From Clostridium sp. AM34-11AC (GTDB taxonomy: Bacteria; Bacillota; Clostridia; Lachnospirales; Lachnospiraceae): a DNA stretch of 64,000 bases. A program made the position numbers and the translations under genes. Positions 7,542 through 17,164 of this stretch are shown piece by piece. Location of the stretch: assembly GCF_003435375.1 (NCBI RefSeq), contig NZ_QWGL01000008.1:231-64230 (forward strand), in the 5' to 3' direction. The notes beneath the pieces are model-generated. The model saw only the letters and a program-made list of their open reading frames with translations. It was not told where the DNA came from and made no database searches. The stretch's first letter is position 1. Every line of letters begins with the position of its first letter.

Positions 7542-8891
7542 ATGAAGAAAAATTACGAAATGGACATGTGCAGCGGTCCGATCCTCGGAAAACTGCTCAC
7601 CTTTACGATTCCGCTGATCTTTTCCGGAATCCTGCAGCTTCTGTTCAACGCTGCGGATGTGATCGTTGTGGGACGTTTCGCAGGTAGCCAGTCTCTGGCG
7701 GCGGTGGGTTCCACAACGGCGCTGATCAACCTGATGATCAATATCTTTATCGGACTGTCCGTGGGTGTCAATGTCATCGTGGCGAGATATTATGGAGCGA
7801 AGCGGGAAAAAGACGTGCAGGATACGATCCACACGGCCATGGCACTCAGCATCGTCAGCGGTCTTTTTCTGATCATTGTGGGTCAGCTTCTCTCGAGGCC
7901 AATGCTGGAACTCATGGGAACTCCGGACGATGTGATCGATAAATCTACGATTTATATGCGGATCATCTTTATCGGCATGCCTGCGAATATGATCTACAAC
8001 TTTGGAAGCGCGATCCTCCGCGCGGTGGGAGACACGAAGCGCCCGCTGTATTTCCTTACGGCGGCGGGCGTGATCAATGTGGTCTTAAACCTCTTTTTTG
8101 TGATCATGTTCCAGATGGATGTGGCGGGAGTTGCTCTGGCGACCGCGATCTCTCAGGCGATCTCGGCGTGTCTGGTGATCCTTTGCCTGATGGAGAGCGA
8201 GGGCGGTCTGAAGCTTCATTTAAAAGATCTGAAGATCCACCGCTCAAAATTCCGTCAGATCATTCAGGTAGGCCTTCCGGCGGGGATGCAGGGCGCAGTA
8301 TTTTCTATTTCCAATGTTCTGATCCAGTCCTCTGTCAATTCCTTCGGTTCTGTCGCGATGGCAGGAAATACGACATCCCAGAATATTGAGGGATTCATCT
8401 ATAACGCCATGAATGCGGTTTATCAGGCAAACTTAAGCTTCACGAGCCAGAACTTCGGCGGCAAAAAGTATTCGAGGATCAACCGGATCATGGTTACCTG
8501 CCTCGGCGTTGTGACGGCAGTGGGACTCGGGATGGGAATCCCGGCTTATCTTTGCGGACATGCCCTGATCCGGATCTATTCCTCAGACCCGGAGGTCATT
8601 GTATACGGAATGAGAAGACTTGCGGTTTTTGGAACGACATATTTCCTCTGCGGGATCATGGATACGATGGTGGGCAGCATCCGCGGCCTCGGATATTCCG
8701 TCATGCCGATGTGCGTCTCCCTTCTGGGAGCGTGCGGGCTCCGGATCGTCTGGATCTTTACGGTGTTCCAGGTATACCATAACCTGACGGTGTTGTACTT
8801 ATCTTATCCGTTTACCTGGATCGTCACGGCGACGGCCCATATGATCTGCTTCTATATCGTTAGGAGAAAACTTCCGAGGGAAGATGCGTGA
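7542..8891 (+). CDS. MATE family multidrug/Na+ antiporter
   Basis: 449-residue integral membrane protein with the MATE pattern of twelve helices in two halves. It begins MCSGPILGKLLTFTIPLIFSGILQLLF, contains DVIVVGRFAGSQSLAAVGSTT, and ends with a short basic tail. Members export cationic drugs or metabolites using Na+ or H+. AAAGGAG precedes the ATG by 6 bp. It overlaps the next ABC gene by 8 bp, so the three exporter genes form one operon. The substrate cannot be told from sequence; it resembles the DinF/NorM-like clostridial MATE branch. Confidence 0.93.
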   Translation: MKKNYEMDMCSGPILGKLLTFTIPLIFSGILQLLFNAADVIVVGRFAGSQSLAAVGSTTALINLMINIFIGLSVGVNVIVARYYGAKREKDVQDTIHTAMALSIVSGLFLIIVGQLLSRPMLELMGTPDDVIDKSTIYMRIIFIGMPANMIYNFGSAILRAVGDTKRPLYFLTAAGVINVVLNLFFVIMFQMDVAGVALATAISQAISACLVILCLMESEGGLKLHLKDLKIHRSKFRQIIQVGLPAGMQGAVFSISNVLIQSSVNSFGSVAMAGNTTSQNIEGFIYNAMNAVYQANLSFTSQNFGGKKYSRINRIMVTCLGVVTAVGLGMGIPAYLCGHALIRIYSSDPEVIVYGMRRLAVFGTTYFLCGIMDTMVGSIRGLGYSVMPMCVSLLGACGLRIVWIFTVFQVYHNLTVLYLSYPFTWIVTATAHMICFYIVRRKLPREDA

Positions 8892-10710
8892 TAAACAGCA
8901 TCAAAAGAATCCAACGAATGCAGATCTGACCAGAAAGGAAACAACAGAATTGAAACGATACAAAAAATACATCACCCCCTATCTCAGTGCCTTCGTGATC
9001 GGTCCGCTGATGATGCTCACCGAGGTGGCGGGAGAGGTCATGCTCCCGAAATTTATGTCCATGATCATCAACAACGGCGTTGCGGACCGGAATCTCGCCT
9101 ATATCGGAAAGATGGGGGCCCTGATGGTACTGACCGTCCTCTTTATGGCGGTGGGCGGGATCCTCGGCGCTTATTTTTCCGCAAAGGCGTCCATCTCCTT
9201 CACCAGTGACATGAGAAACGACCTCTTCAGAAAGGTTCAGCAGTTCTCCTTTGAGAACATCGACGGCTACAGCACCGGTTCTCTCGTCACGAGGCTTACG
9301 AACGATGTCCAGCAGGTGCAGAACGTCCTGATGATGGGGCTCCGTATGGCGCTCAGAGCGCCCGGAATGTTCCTCGGCGCCCTGATCATGGCGTTTATGA
9401 TGAACCGTCAGCTTGCGGTCATCATCCTCATCGTGATCCCGCTTCTTCTCGCGGCGATCCTTCTGATCTTAAAGACCGCATTCCCGCGCTTTGGGGAGAT
9501 GCAGAGGAAACTGGACCGTTTGAATTCCGGGATCCAGGAATCCCTGACGAATGTCCGGGTAGTGAAATCCTTCGTCCGGGAGGATCATGAGATCGAAAAA
9601 TTCAGTAAATTAAATGACGACTTAAAGGAGAGCAGCCTCCGTGCGCTCCGGATCGTGATCGCCACGATGCCGGTGATGATGTTTGCCATGAACGTGACGA
9701 CACTGGCTGTCGTCTGGTATGGAGGAAATATCATCATTGCCGGAAAGATGCCGGTGGGGGATCTCACTGCGTTTACGACGTATATCGTGCAGATCCTGAT
9801 GTCCCTCATGATGCTTTCCATGGTATTCTTACAGAGCTCCCGCGCCAGCGCGTCCATGAAGCGGATCAATGAGATCTTCGACACAGAGATCGGCTTAAAT
9901 GATGACAACGCGGAAAATAAGGATAAAAAAGTCACGGAAGGCCGTGTGGAGTTTAAGAATGTAAGCTTTGGCTACAGCGGAGAGAACGGGAGAAAGGATC
10001 TCGTTCTGGAAGGGATCTCCTTTACGGCAGAACCGGGACAGACGATCGGGATCATCGGCTCCACGGGAAGCGGAAAGACCTCCCTCGTGCAGCTGATCCC
10101 GAGACTCTATGATGTGACCGGAGGCGAAGTCCTTGTCGACGGCGTGAACGTCAAAGAGTACTCTTTAAAACACCTTCGTGAGGGCGTCGGCATGGTCCTC
10201 CAGAAAAATATCCTCTTTTCGGGAACGATCGAGGAAAATCTCCGATGGGGAAATGAGGACGCGCCGATGGAGGATGTGATCCGGTTCTCGGAGAGCGCCC
10301 AGGCAGATCCCTTCGTTAAGACATTCAAAAACGGATATGACACCGAGATGGGGCAGGGCGGCGTCAATGTCTCAGGAGGTCAGAAGCAGCGTCTCTGTAT
10401 TGCGAGAGCACTTTTAAAGCGCCCGAAGATTCTGATCCTGGATGACTCCACCAGCGCTGTTGACACGGCAACGGAGGCGAAAATCCGGGAGAGTCTCTAT
10501 CATGATCTTGGGGATACCACAAAGATCATCATCGCCCAGAGGATCTCCTCCGTTCAGGAGGCGGACCAGATCCTGGTACTGGAGGACGGAAAGATCATTG
10601 GTCATGGAACCCACGAGGAACTTTTAAAGACCTGTGAGGCATACAGCGAGATCTATATGACCCAGATCGGAAATCAGTCCATCGGGGCAGGAGAGGAGGC
10701 GGCAGTATGA
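8884..10710 (+). CDS. ABC exporter half, degenerate-site subunit (BmrC/TM287-like)
   Basis: 608 residues: a six-helix exporter membrane domain (about 25-330), then a nucleotide-binding domain with Walker A GSTGSGKTS (about 392), signature VSGGQKQR (about 496) and Walker B ILILDDSTSAVD (about 517). The residue after the Walker B Asp is Asp, not the catalytic Glu. This is the hallmark of the inactive-site subunit in heterodimeric exporters. The partner follows with a 4-bp ATGA overlap. The protein probably exports drugs, lipids or peptides in the inner membrane. Confidence 0.92.
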   Translation: MRDKQHQKNPTNADLTRKETTELKRYKKYITPYLSAFVIGPLMMLTEVAGEVMLPKFMSMIINNGVADRNLAYIGKMGALMVLTVLFMAVGGILGAYFSAKASISFTSDMRNDLFRKVQQFSFENIDGYSTGSLVTRLTNDVQQVQNVLMMGLRMALRAPGMFLGALIMAFMMNRQLAVIILIVIPLLLAAILLILKTAFPRFGEMQRKLDRLNSGIQESLTNVRVVKSFVREDHEIEKFSKLNDDLKESSLRALRIVIATMPVMMFAMNVTTLAVVWYGGNIIIAGKMPVGDLTAFTTYIVQILMSLMMLSMVFLQSSRASASMKRINEIFDTEIGLNDDNAENKDKKVTEGRVEFKNVSFGYSGENGRKDLVLEGISFTAEPGQTIGIIGSTGSGKTSLVQLIPRLYDVTGGEVLVDGVNVKEYSLKHLREGVGMVLQKNILFSGTIEENLRWGNEDAPMEDVIRFSESAQADPFVKTFKNGYDTEMGQGGVNVSGGQKQRLCIARALLKRPKILILDDSTSAVDTATEAKIRESLYHDLGDTTKIIIAQRISSVQEADQILVLEDGKIIGHGTHEELLKTCEAYSEIYMTQIGNQSIGAGEEAAV

Positions 10711-12581
10711 GCGTCACGAGAGCAGACCGCGAAGCGAGTCTGAAAAAACGATATGCAGGACGCGTGGCAGCCGCACCGAAAAGGAGAGGAATGGGAAGAG
10801 GACCGGGTGCTCCCAGAGGCGGAGGACGCCCAAAGAGCACGGGAGCGGCCTTAAAGCGCCTGATGTCCTATCTGGAAGCGGACAGGCTCCGGATGGGAAT
10901 CGCATTTTTTTGTGTCATTGTAAACACGGTGGCGACACTGACCGGTTCCTATATGCTGCGCCCGATCATCAACCGCTTTATCGCACCGCCGGACGGAAGT
11001 CCCGGAAATGTGGCGGGACTTTTTAAAGGGCTGACCATGATGGCGTGCGTCTATCTTCTGGGGGTTATCGCAAATTATCTCCAGTCAAGACTGATGTTAG
11101 AGGTTGCCCAGAGCGCCCTTGTGCGGATCCGGACAGACCTCTTTACAAAGATGCAGAAGCTTCCGGTGAGATTTTACGATACAAATTCCAATGGGGATCT
11201 GATGAGCCGCTTCACAAACGACGTGGACACCATCGGAAATATGCTGAGCAGTACTCTCGTGCAGCTCTTTTCCGGAACCTTAAGTATCATCGGAACCTTG
11301 CTCCTCATGCTTTACACGAACATCTGGCTGACAGCTGTGACCCTGATCATGATTCCGCTCATGCTGCGGGCTGGTGGAGCGGTCGCGAAGCGGAGTCAGA
11401 AATACTTCAGCGCCCAGCAGTCGGCTCTCGGTGCCTTAAATGGATACATCGAGGAGACCATCACCGGACAGAAGGTAGTAAAAGTCTTCTGCCATGAGGA
11501 GATCGTGGAGGAAGAATTTGATATATTAAACAGGGATCTCCGCGAAAAACAGATCCGCGCCCAATTCCTTGGGGGCATGATGGGACCTGTGATGAACAAC
11601 TTAAGCCAGATAAACTATTCCCTGACGGCGTGCATCGGCGGGATCCTCTGTGTGGTGAAAAACTTCGATGTCGGCGGGCTCACGGTATTTTTGAACTTTT
11701 CGAGACAGTTCTCAAGGCCGATCAACGAGATCTCCATGCAGGTCTCCAACGTGTTCTCAGCCCTCGCCGGAGCGGAGCGCGTGTTCTCCGTGATGGATGA
11801 GGAGCCGGAGGCGGCGGATGATAAGGACGCAGTATCCATGGACGGTATGAGCGGGGAAGTGGTATTAAATCATGTGACCTTCGGTTACAACCCGGACAAG
11901 GTCATCTTAAAGGATATCAGCCTTTACGCAAAGCCGGGACAGAAGATCGCCTTCGTGGGTTCCACGGGAGCCGGGAAGACGACGATCACGAACCTCATCA
12001 ACCGCTTCTACGATATCCAGAGCGGGACCATCACCATCGACGGCGTTGATATCTGCCATATTAAGCGGGACGAGCTGCGCCGCCATATCGCCATGGTGCT
12101 TCAGGACACCCATCTGTTTACGGGGACGGTCATGGAAAATATCCGTTACGGAAGATTGGATGCCACCGATGAAGAGGTCATTCAGGCGGCGAAGATGGCA
12201 TCTGCCCATTCCTTTATCATGCGGCTTCCCAGGGGCTATGACACCGTTCTTGAGAGCGATGGCGCGAACTTGAGTCAGGGCCAGAGACAGCTTCTTAATA
12301 TCGCGAGAGCAGCGGTATCCAGGGCACCGATCCTGATCCTCGATGAAGCGACGAGCTCCGTCGATACGAGAACGGAAAAGCACATCGAGCAGGGCATGGA
12401 CCGTCTGATGGCAGAACGGACCACCTTTGTGATCGCCCACCGCCTCTCCACCGTGCGCAACGCCAACGCCATCATGGTTCTGGAGAACGGAGAGATCATC
12501 GAGCGCGGTGATCATGAGGATCTTCTGAAAGAAAAAGGGCGTTATTACCGATTGTATACAGGTATGGCTGAATTAAATTAG
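10707..12581 (+). CDS. ABC exporter half, catalytic-site subunit (BmrD/TM288-like)
   Basis: 624 residues with a basic, glycine-rich N-terminal extension (GRGPGAPRGGGRPKS, about 30-50) not part of the usual fold. A six-helix domain follows, then the nucleotide-binding domain: Walker A GSTGAGKTT (about 417), signature LSQGQRQ (about 520) and canonical Walker B ILILDEATSSVD (about 544). The catalytic Glu is present here, while the signature has Gln in place of the first Gly of LSGGQ. This complements the upstream subunit, so one of two ATP sites should be competent. The pair is a typical heterodimeric exporter; substrate unknown. Confidence 0.92.
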   Translation: MSVTRADREASLKKRYAGRVAAAPKRRGMGRGPGAPRGGGRPKSTGAALKRLMSYLEADRLRMGIAFFCVIVNTVATLTGSYMLRPIINRFIAPPDGSPGNVAGLFKGLTMMACVYLLGVIANYLQSRLMLEVAQSALVRIRTDLFTKMQKLPVRFYDTNSNGDLMSRFTNDVDTIGNMLSSTLVQLFSGTLSIIGTLLLMLYTNIWLTAVTLIMIPLMLRAGGAVAKRSQKYFSAQQSALGALNGYIEETITGQKVVKVFCHEEIVEEEFDILNRDLREKQIRAQFLGGMMGPVMNNLSQINYSLTACIGGILCVVKNFDVGGLTVFLNFSRQFSRPINEISMQVSNVFSALAGAERVFSVMDEEPEAADDKDAVSMDGMSGEVVLNHVTFGYNPDKVILKDISLYAKPGQKIAFVGSTGAGKTTITNLINRFYDIQSGTITIDGVDICHIKRDELRRHIAMVLQDTHLFTGTVMENIRYGRLDATDEEVIQAAKMASAHSFIMRLPRGYDTVLESDGANLSQGQRQLLNIARAAVSRAPILILDEATSSVDTRTEKHIEQGMDRLMAERTTFVIAHRLSTVRNANAIMVLENGEIIERGDHEDLLKEKGRYYRLYTGMAELN

Positions 12582-12602
12582 TAAAAACTAACAGAAAATG
12601 GA

Positions 12603-12641
12603 AAAAAGTGGACGGAATCGCGGTTCCTGTCCGCTTTTTTT
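12603..12641 (+). terminator. Terminator after the exporter operon
   Basis: AAAAAAGTGGACGGAA pairs with TTCCTGTCCGCTTTTTT (one bulge), ending in a T run. Confidence 0.8.
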
Positions 12642-12747
12642 GTTGAAAACTTCATTTTCTTAAGCGGTTTCCCACCTTATTTTTGTTTTTTTTTTGATAC
12701 AAACGCCGAAAATGGCCATTTCCGTTAAAAAGTTAACCGATTTCTAA

Positions 12748-12776
12748 TTGTAGAAAAATTCCAAATATGCTATACT
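12748..12776 (+). promoter_or_regulatory. Promoter of the Rnf operon
   Basis: TTGTAG, 17-bp spacer with a TGC extended element, TATACT; 48 bp upstream of the rnfC start. Confidence 0.75.
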
Positions 12777-12823
12777 ACGAGGTGATGGGTACTATGAAAT
12801 TTTATAGAAAGAAGGTTTGTTAA

Positions 12824-14152
12824 ATGGGTCTGAGCACATTTATAGGCGGCGTTCATCCTTATGAGGGAAAAGAACTGTCCGCAGATAAGCCGATTCAGGT
12901 GATCCAGCCGAAGGGTGAGCTGGTTTATCCTCTCTCCCAGCATATCGGTGCTCCGGCGAAACCACTTGTTGCCAAGGGTGACAAGGTTCTGGTTGGCCAG
13001 AAGATCGCTGAAGCAGGCGGCTTCATTTCCGCAAATGTTATCTGTTCCGTATCCGGTACAGTAAAGGGAATCGAACCGCGTCTGGTTGCGAACGGAGCAA
13101 TCGTACAGTCCATTATCGTTGAGAACGATAACGAGTACACAGCAATCGAAGGTTTTGGCGAAAAACGCGATTACACAAAACTTTCCAAGGAAGAGATCCG
13201 GAATATCGTAAAAGAAGCCGGTATCGTAGGTCTCGGCGGCGCAGGTTTCCCGACCAACGTAAAACTTGCACCGAAGGATGACAATGCGATCGATCACATT
13301 ATCGTAAATGCGGCCGAGTGTGAGCCGTATCTGACAAGTGACTATCGCCTGATGATGGAGCAGCCGGAGAGACTGATCGGCGGCATCAAAGTCATGTTAA
13401 GCATGTTCCCGAACGCGAAAGGCGTGATCGGAATCGAGGAGAACAAGCCGGAGGCGATCAAGCTTCTGGAAGGTCTCGTAAAGGATGAGCCGAAGATCTC
13501 GGTATGTCCGTTAAAGACAAAGTACCCGCAGGGCGGCGAGCGTTTCCTGATCTACGCCGTAACAGGCGGACGTGAGATCAGCTCCACGATGCTTCCGGCA
13601 GACGCTGGCTGTATCGTAGATAACGTAGACACCGTTATTTCCATTTATAATGCAGTCTGTGAGAGCACACCGTTAATTCGTAAGATCATCACGGTTACCG
13701 GTGATGCGGTTAAGAACCCGCAGAACTTCCAGGTTCCGCTTGGCATGTGCTACCGCGAGATCCTTGAAGCTGCAGGCGGCTTTAAGGAAGAGCCGGAGAA
13801 GATGATCTCTGGTGGTCCTATGATGGGACAGGCATTGTTCTCTCTGGACATTCCGGTTATGAAGAACTCCTCTGCGCTTACCTGCTTCACAAAAGACCAG
13901 GTTGCGGCAAATCCGGAGTCTCCGTGTATCCGCTGCGGACGCTGCATCGACGTATGTCCGGAACATATCGTTCCGCAGATCATGATGGGCGCTGCTGAGA
14001 GAAATGATCTTGCCTTATTTGAAAAGTTAAATGGTATGGAGTGCTGCGAATGCGGCTCCTGTACTTTCATCTGCCCTGCACACAGACCGCTGACACAGGC
14101 ATTCAAAGAGATGCGTAAAGCTGTCATGGCAGCCAGAAGAAAGAAAGCGTAG
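12824..14152 (+). CDS. rnfC: Rnf complex subunit C (NADH-side iron-sulfur flavoprotein)
   Basis: 442 residues. The N-terminal region begins GGVHPYEGKELS. The FMN/NADH-binding glycine loop GLGGAGFPTNVK is at about 139, and two 4Fe-4S ligand sets, CIRCGRCIDVCP (about 367) and CCECGSCTFICP (about 406), lie near the C terminus. RnfC is the peripheral cytoplasmic subunit that exchanges electrons with NAD. It heads the six-gene operon rnfCDGEAB, the usual clostridial order. Codon use and strong ribosome sites suggest high expression. Confidence 0.97.
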   Translation: MGLSTFIGGVHPYEGKELSADKPIQVIQPKGELVYPLSQHIGAPAKPLVAKGDKVLVGQKIAEAGGFISANVICSVSGTVKGIEPRLVANGAIVQSIIVENDNEYTAIEGFGEKRDYTKLSKEEIRNIVKEAGIVGLGGAGFPTNVKLAPKDDNAIDHIIVNAAECEPYLTSDYRLMMEQPERLIGGIKVMLSMFPNAKGVIGIEENKPEAIKLLEGLVKDEPKISVCPLKTKYPQGGERFLIYAVTGGREISSTMLPADAGCIVDNVDTVISIYNAVCESTPLIRKIITVTGDAVKNPQNFQVPLGMCYREILEAAGGFKEEPEKMISGGPMMGQALFSLDIPVMKNSSALTCFTKDQVAANPESPCIRCGRCIDVCPEHIVPQIMMGAAERNDLALFEKLNGMECCECGSCTFICPAHRPLTQAFKEMRKAVMAARRKKA

Positions 14153-14164
14153 GAGGTGTGACAA

Positions 14165-15109
14165 ATGAGTAAATTATTAAACGTATCATCATCCCCTCAC
14201 GTACGCTGCGGTGTTTCCACAAAGAACTTAATGTACGATGTGGCGATCGCAATGCTTCCGGCTACGATCTGGGGCGTGATGCAGTTCGGTATCTATTCCC
14301 TTATCGTTGTTGTTGCAACGGTTCTTTCCTGTGTACTCAGTGAGTACCTTTTTGAGACATTGATGCACAAGCCGGTTACCATCAGTGACGGCAGTGCCCT
14401 TGTCACAGGTATGATCTTAGGCTTAAATATGCCGCCGGCAATTCCGTTATGGATGCCGATCCTTGGCGGTGTATTCGCAATCATCGTCGTAAAACAGCTT
14501 TACGGCGGACTTGGTCAGAACTGGATGAACCCGGCTCTGGCAGCGAGATGCTTTATGCTGATCTCCTTTGCACAGGCTATGACAAAGTTCACAGATCCGG
14601 TAACAGACGCAGTTGCGAGTGCAACTCCTCTTGCGGCGATCAAAGCCGGTGATACATATGATCTTGCAGCTATGTTCATTGGTAAGATTCCGGGAACCAT
14701 CGGTGAGGTTTCCGTAATTGCCCTTTTAATCGGTGCAGCTTACCTGCTCGTTAAGAAAGTAATTACGATCCGCATCCCGGCAGCATACATCCTTTCCTTC
14801 GCAGTATTCGCATTTATCTTCGGCCAGCACAATATTAACTACGTGCTCGCAGAGGTTTGCGGCGGCGGACTGATCTTCGGTGCATTCTTCATGGCTACCG
14901 ACTATGTAACAAGCCCGATCACTGCAAAAGGACAGATCGTATTCGGTATCTGCCTTGGTATTTTAACAGGACTGTTCCGTATCTTCGGAAGCGGTGCAGA
15001 GGGCGTTTCCTACGCAATTATCTTCTGCAACATGCTTGTTCCGTTGATTGAGAAGGTAACTCTCCCGACAGCATTCGGAAAAGGGGGTAAGAAAAATGGC
15101 AGCAAGTAA
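14165..15109 (+). CDS. rnfD: Rnf complex membrane subunit D
   Basis: 314-residue membrane protein of the NqrB/RnfD family, with about nine or ten helices. It carries covalently bound FMN in the family; the candidate Thr is in ASATPLAAIKAG (around residue 155). GGAGGTGTG precedes the ATG by 5 bp. The coding sequence overlaps rnfG by 14 bp. It takes part in electron transfer and ion translocation across the membrane. Confidence 0.97.
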   Translation: MSKLLNVSSSPHVRCGVSTKNLMYDVAIAMLPATIWGVMQFGIYSLIVVVATVLSCVLSEYLFETLMHKPVTISDGSALVTGMILGLNMPPAIPLWMPILGGVFAIIVVKQLYGGLGQNWMNPALAARCFMLISFAQAMTKFTDPVTDAVASATPLAAIKAGDTYDLAAMFIGKIPGTIGEVSVIALLIGAAYLLVKKVITIRIPAAYILSFAVFAFIFGQHNINYVLAEVCGGGLIFGAFFMATDYVTSPITAKGQIVFGICLGILTGLFRIFGSGAEGVSYAIIFCNMLVPLIEKVTLPTAFGKGGKKNGSK

Positions 15110-15713
15110 GTCTGGATTTATGAAAGATGCCCTGATCCTTTTTGCGATCACCCTGGTTTCCGGTTTATGTCTCGGTGTTGTCTATGATGTGACAAAAGCT
15201 CCGATCGAGGCGGCTACCATCGCAGCCAACAACGCAACTTATAAACAGGTCCTTCCGGAGGCAGAGAGCTTCGATGATGTGGAAGGTTCCACAGAAAAGA
15301 TCGCTGAGACAGCTGATGAGATCGCAAACCTCGGCTTCGGCGGCGTTGCGATCGAGTCCGTTCTCGAGGCAAAGGACGCAAGCGGCGAAGTAGTAGGACA
15401 TGTGATCAACTCCCTGTCCAACGACTCCTACGGCGGAGCTGTCAAGCTCTCCATCGGCTTTGATGCAGACGGCACTATCACAGGTGTTGGTATCCGTGAG
15501 ACAAGTGATACTCCTGGTCTTGGCTTAAAGGCAAAAGATGATGACTACAGAAATCAGTACGTTGGCAAGAACTGCGAGAGCTTAAGCGTAACAAAATCCG
15601 GTTCTGCGTCTGACACTGAGATCAATGCCATCAGCGGTGCCACCATCACATCAAACGCTACAACAAACGCAGTCAATGCAGCTTTATACTATCTGCATAA
15701 CTGCTTAAACTAG
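15096..15713 (+). CDS. rnfG: Rnf complex subunit G (covalent FMN)
   Basis: 205 residues with one N-terminal membrane helix (ALILFAITLVSGLCLGVVYDV) and an extracytoplasmic FMN-binding domain. The flavinylation motif SGATIT lies at about 181-186, and GGYGG-like and TPGLGLKAK segments match the family. The start codon lies within rnfD with GGGGG upstream; overlap 14 bp. Confidence 0.96.
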   Translation: MAASKSGFMKDALILFAITLVSGLCLGVVYDVTKAPIEAATIAANNATYKQVLPEAESFDDVEGSTEKIAETADEIANLGFGGVAIESVLEAKDASGEVVGHVINSLSNDSYGGAVKLSIGFDADGTITGVGIRETSDTPGLGLKAKDDDYRNQYVGKNCESLSVTKSGSASDTEINAISGATITSNATTNAVNAALYYLHNCLN

Positions 15714-15726
15714 GAGGTGGGCATTC

Positions 15727-16560
15727 ATGAATAAATGCGTAGAACGTTTATATAACGGTATTATCAAGGAAAACCCAACCTTCATCCTGATGTTAGGTAT
15801 GTGTCCGACTCTTGCGACGACAACATCTGCCATCAACGGTCTCGGCATGGGACTTTCCACAACAGCCGTACTGATGTTTTCCAACCTGCTGATCTCCGCA
15901 CTGCGTAAGATCATTCCGGACAGAGTCCGTATTCCGGCATTCATCGTAGTCGTAGCCAGCCTGGTTACAGTCGTACAGCTCTTAATGCAGGGCTACGTTC
16001 CGTCCCTGTATGCATCCCTGGGTATTTATATCCCGCTTATCGTTGTTAACTGTATCATCCTTGGTCGTGCAGAGGCATATGCCTGCAAGAACGGTCCGGT
16101 TGAATCTTTCTTCGATGGTCTTGGTATGGGACTTGGATTCTCTCTTTCTCTTACCGTCATCGGTATGTGCCGTGAGCTCTTCGGTGCAGGTGCGATCTTC
16201 GGACACACCATCATTCCGGAAGCTTACCACATTTCCATCATCATCCTTGCACCGGGTGCTCTGTTCACTCTGGCTATGCTTTCCGCGATCCAGAACAAGC
16301 TCCGTCTTCCATGCGCGACCAACGGTGACGCACCGAAGTCTGATCTTGTATGCGGCGGTAACTGTGCAAGCTGTGCAGGCTGTGTCAGCATGACAAACCA
16401 TGCTGCTCTTGCTGAGAAGAAGGCAGAGGAAGCAGCAGCCGCAGCGGCAGCAAAGAAGGCAGCAGCAGAGAAGGCTCTCGCAGCTAAGAAGGCAGCTGAG
16501 GCTGCAAAAGCAGCAGAGGCAGCTAAGACTGAAGCAGCAGATGCCGGCAAAGAAAATTAA
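15727..16560 (+). CDS. rnfE: Rnf complex subunit E with an unusual Cys and Ala/Lys-rich tail
   Basis: The first about 205 residues are the normal six-helix RnfE/NqrD fold (NPTFILMLGMCPTLATTTSA with its conserved Cys). The gene then continues for some 70 residues that standard RnfE lacks: a cysteine cluster CGGNCASCAGC (about 208-218) and a long AAAKKAAAEKALAAKK-type stretch to the end. The tail would be cytoplasmic or external and partly helical. AGGAGGTGG precedes ATG. The core function, membrane redox and ion transport with RnfA, is not in doubt; the tail's role is unknown. Confidence 0.95.
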   Translation: MNKCVERLYNGIIKENPTFILMLGMCPTLATTTSAINGLGMGLSTTAVLMFSNLLISALRKIIPDRVRIPAFIVVVASLVTVVQLLMQGYVPSLYASLGIYIPLIVVNCIILGRAEAYACKNGPVESFFDGLGMGLGFSLSLTVIGMCRELFGAGAIFGHTIIPEAYHISIIILAPGALFTLAMLSAIQNKLRLPCATNGDAPKSDLVCGGNCASCAGCVSMTNHAALAEKKAEEAAAAAAAKKAAAEKALAAKKAAEAAKAAEAAKTEAADAGKEN

Positions 16561-16575
16561 GGAGGAAATGGAGAA

Positions 16576-17151
16576 ATGAAAGAACTTTTATTGATCGCCA
16601 TCGGTTCTGCCCTGGTGAATAACGTTGTTTTAAGCCAGTTCCTCGGTCTTTGCCCGTTCCTTGGTGTATCCAAGAAAACAGAGACAGCAGCTGGTATGGG
16701 CGCTGCAGTCGTATTCGTTATTACGATCGCATCTGCCTGCACAAGCCTTGTTTACGATTTCGTTCTCGTAAAGCTCCATATCGAGTATTTACAGACGATC
16801 GTATTTATCCTTGTAATCGCGGCTCTGGTTCAGTTCGTTGAGATGTTCTTAAAGAAGAACATGGTAAGCCTTTATGAGGCACTCGGCGTATACCTTCCGT
16901 TAATTACAACAAACTGTGCGGTTCTCGGTGTTGCGCTGACAAACGTACAGAAGAGCTACAACTTCATTCAGAGTGTCGTAAACGGTATCGGTATTTCCGT
17001 TGGATTCCTGATCGCCATCGTCCTGCTTGCAGGTATCCGTGAGAAGATCGAGCACAATGATGTGCCGCACGCTTTTCAGGGATCCCCGATCGTCCTGATC
17101 ACAGCAAGCTTAATGTCGATCGCTCTCTTCGGATTTTCCGGAATGATTTAA
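16576..17151 (+). CDS. rnfA: Rnf complex membrane subunit A
   Basis: 191 residues, six helices, homologous to RnfE but inverted in topology in the family. Conserved NNVVLSQFLGLCPFLGVSKK holds the Cys that coordinates the intramembrane iron-sulfur centre together with RnfE; TTNCAVLGVAL is the second conserved Cys loop. AAGGAGG lies 12 bp upstream of the ATG. Confidence 0.97.
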   Translation: MKELLLIAIGSALVNNVVLSQFLGLCPFLGVSKKTETAAGMGAAVVFVITIASACTSLVYDFVLVKLHIEYLQTIVFILVIAALVQFVEMFLKKNMVSLYEALGVYLPLITTNCAVLGVALTNVQKSYNFIQSVVNGIGISVGFLIAIVLLAGIREKIEHNDVPHAFQGSPIVLITASLMSIALFGFSGMI

Positions 17152-17164
17152 GGAGGAACGAGAG

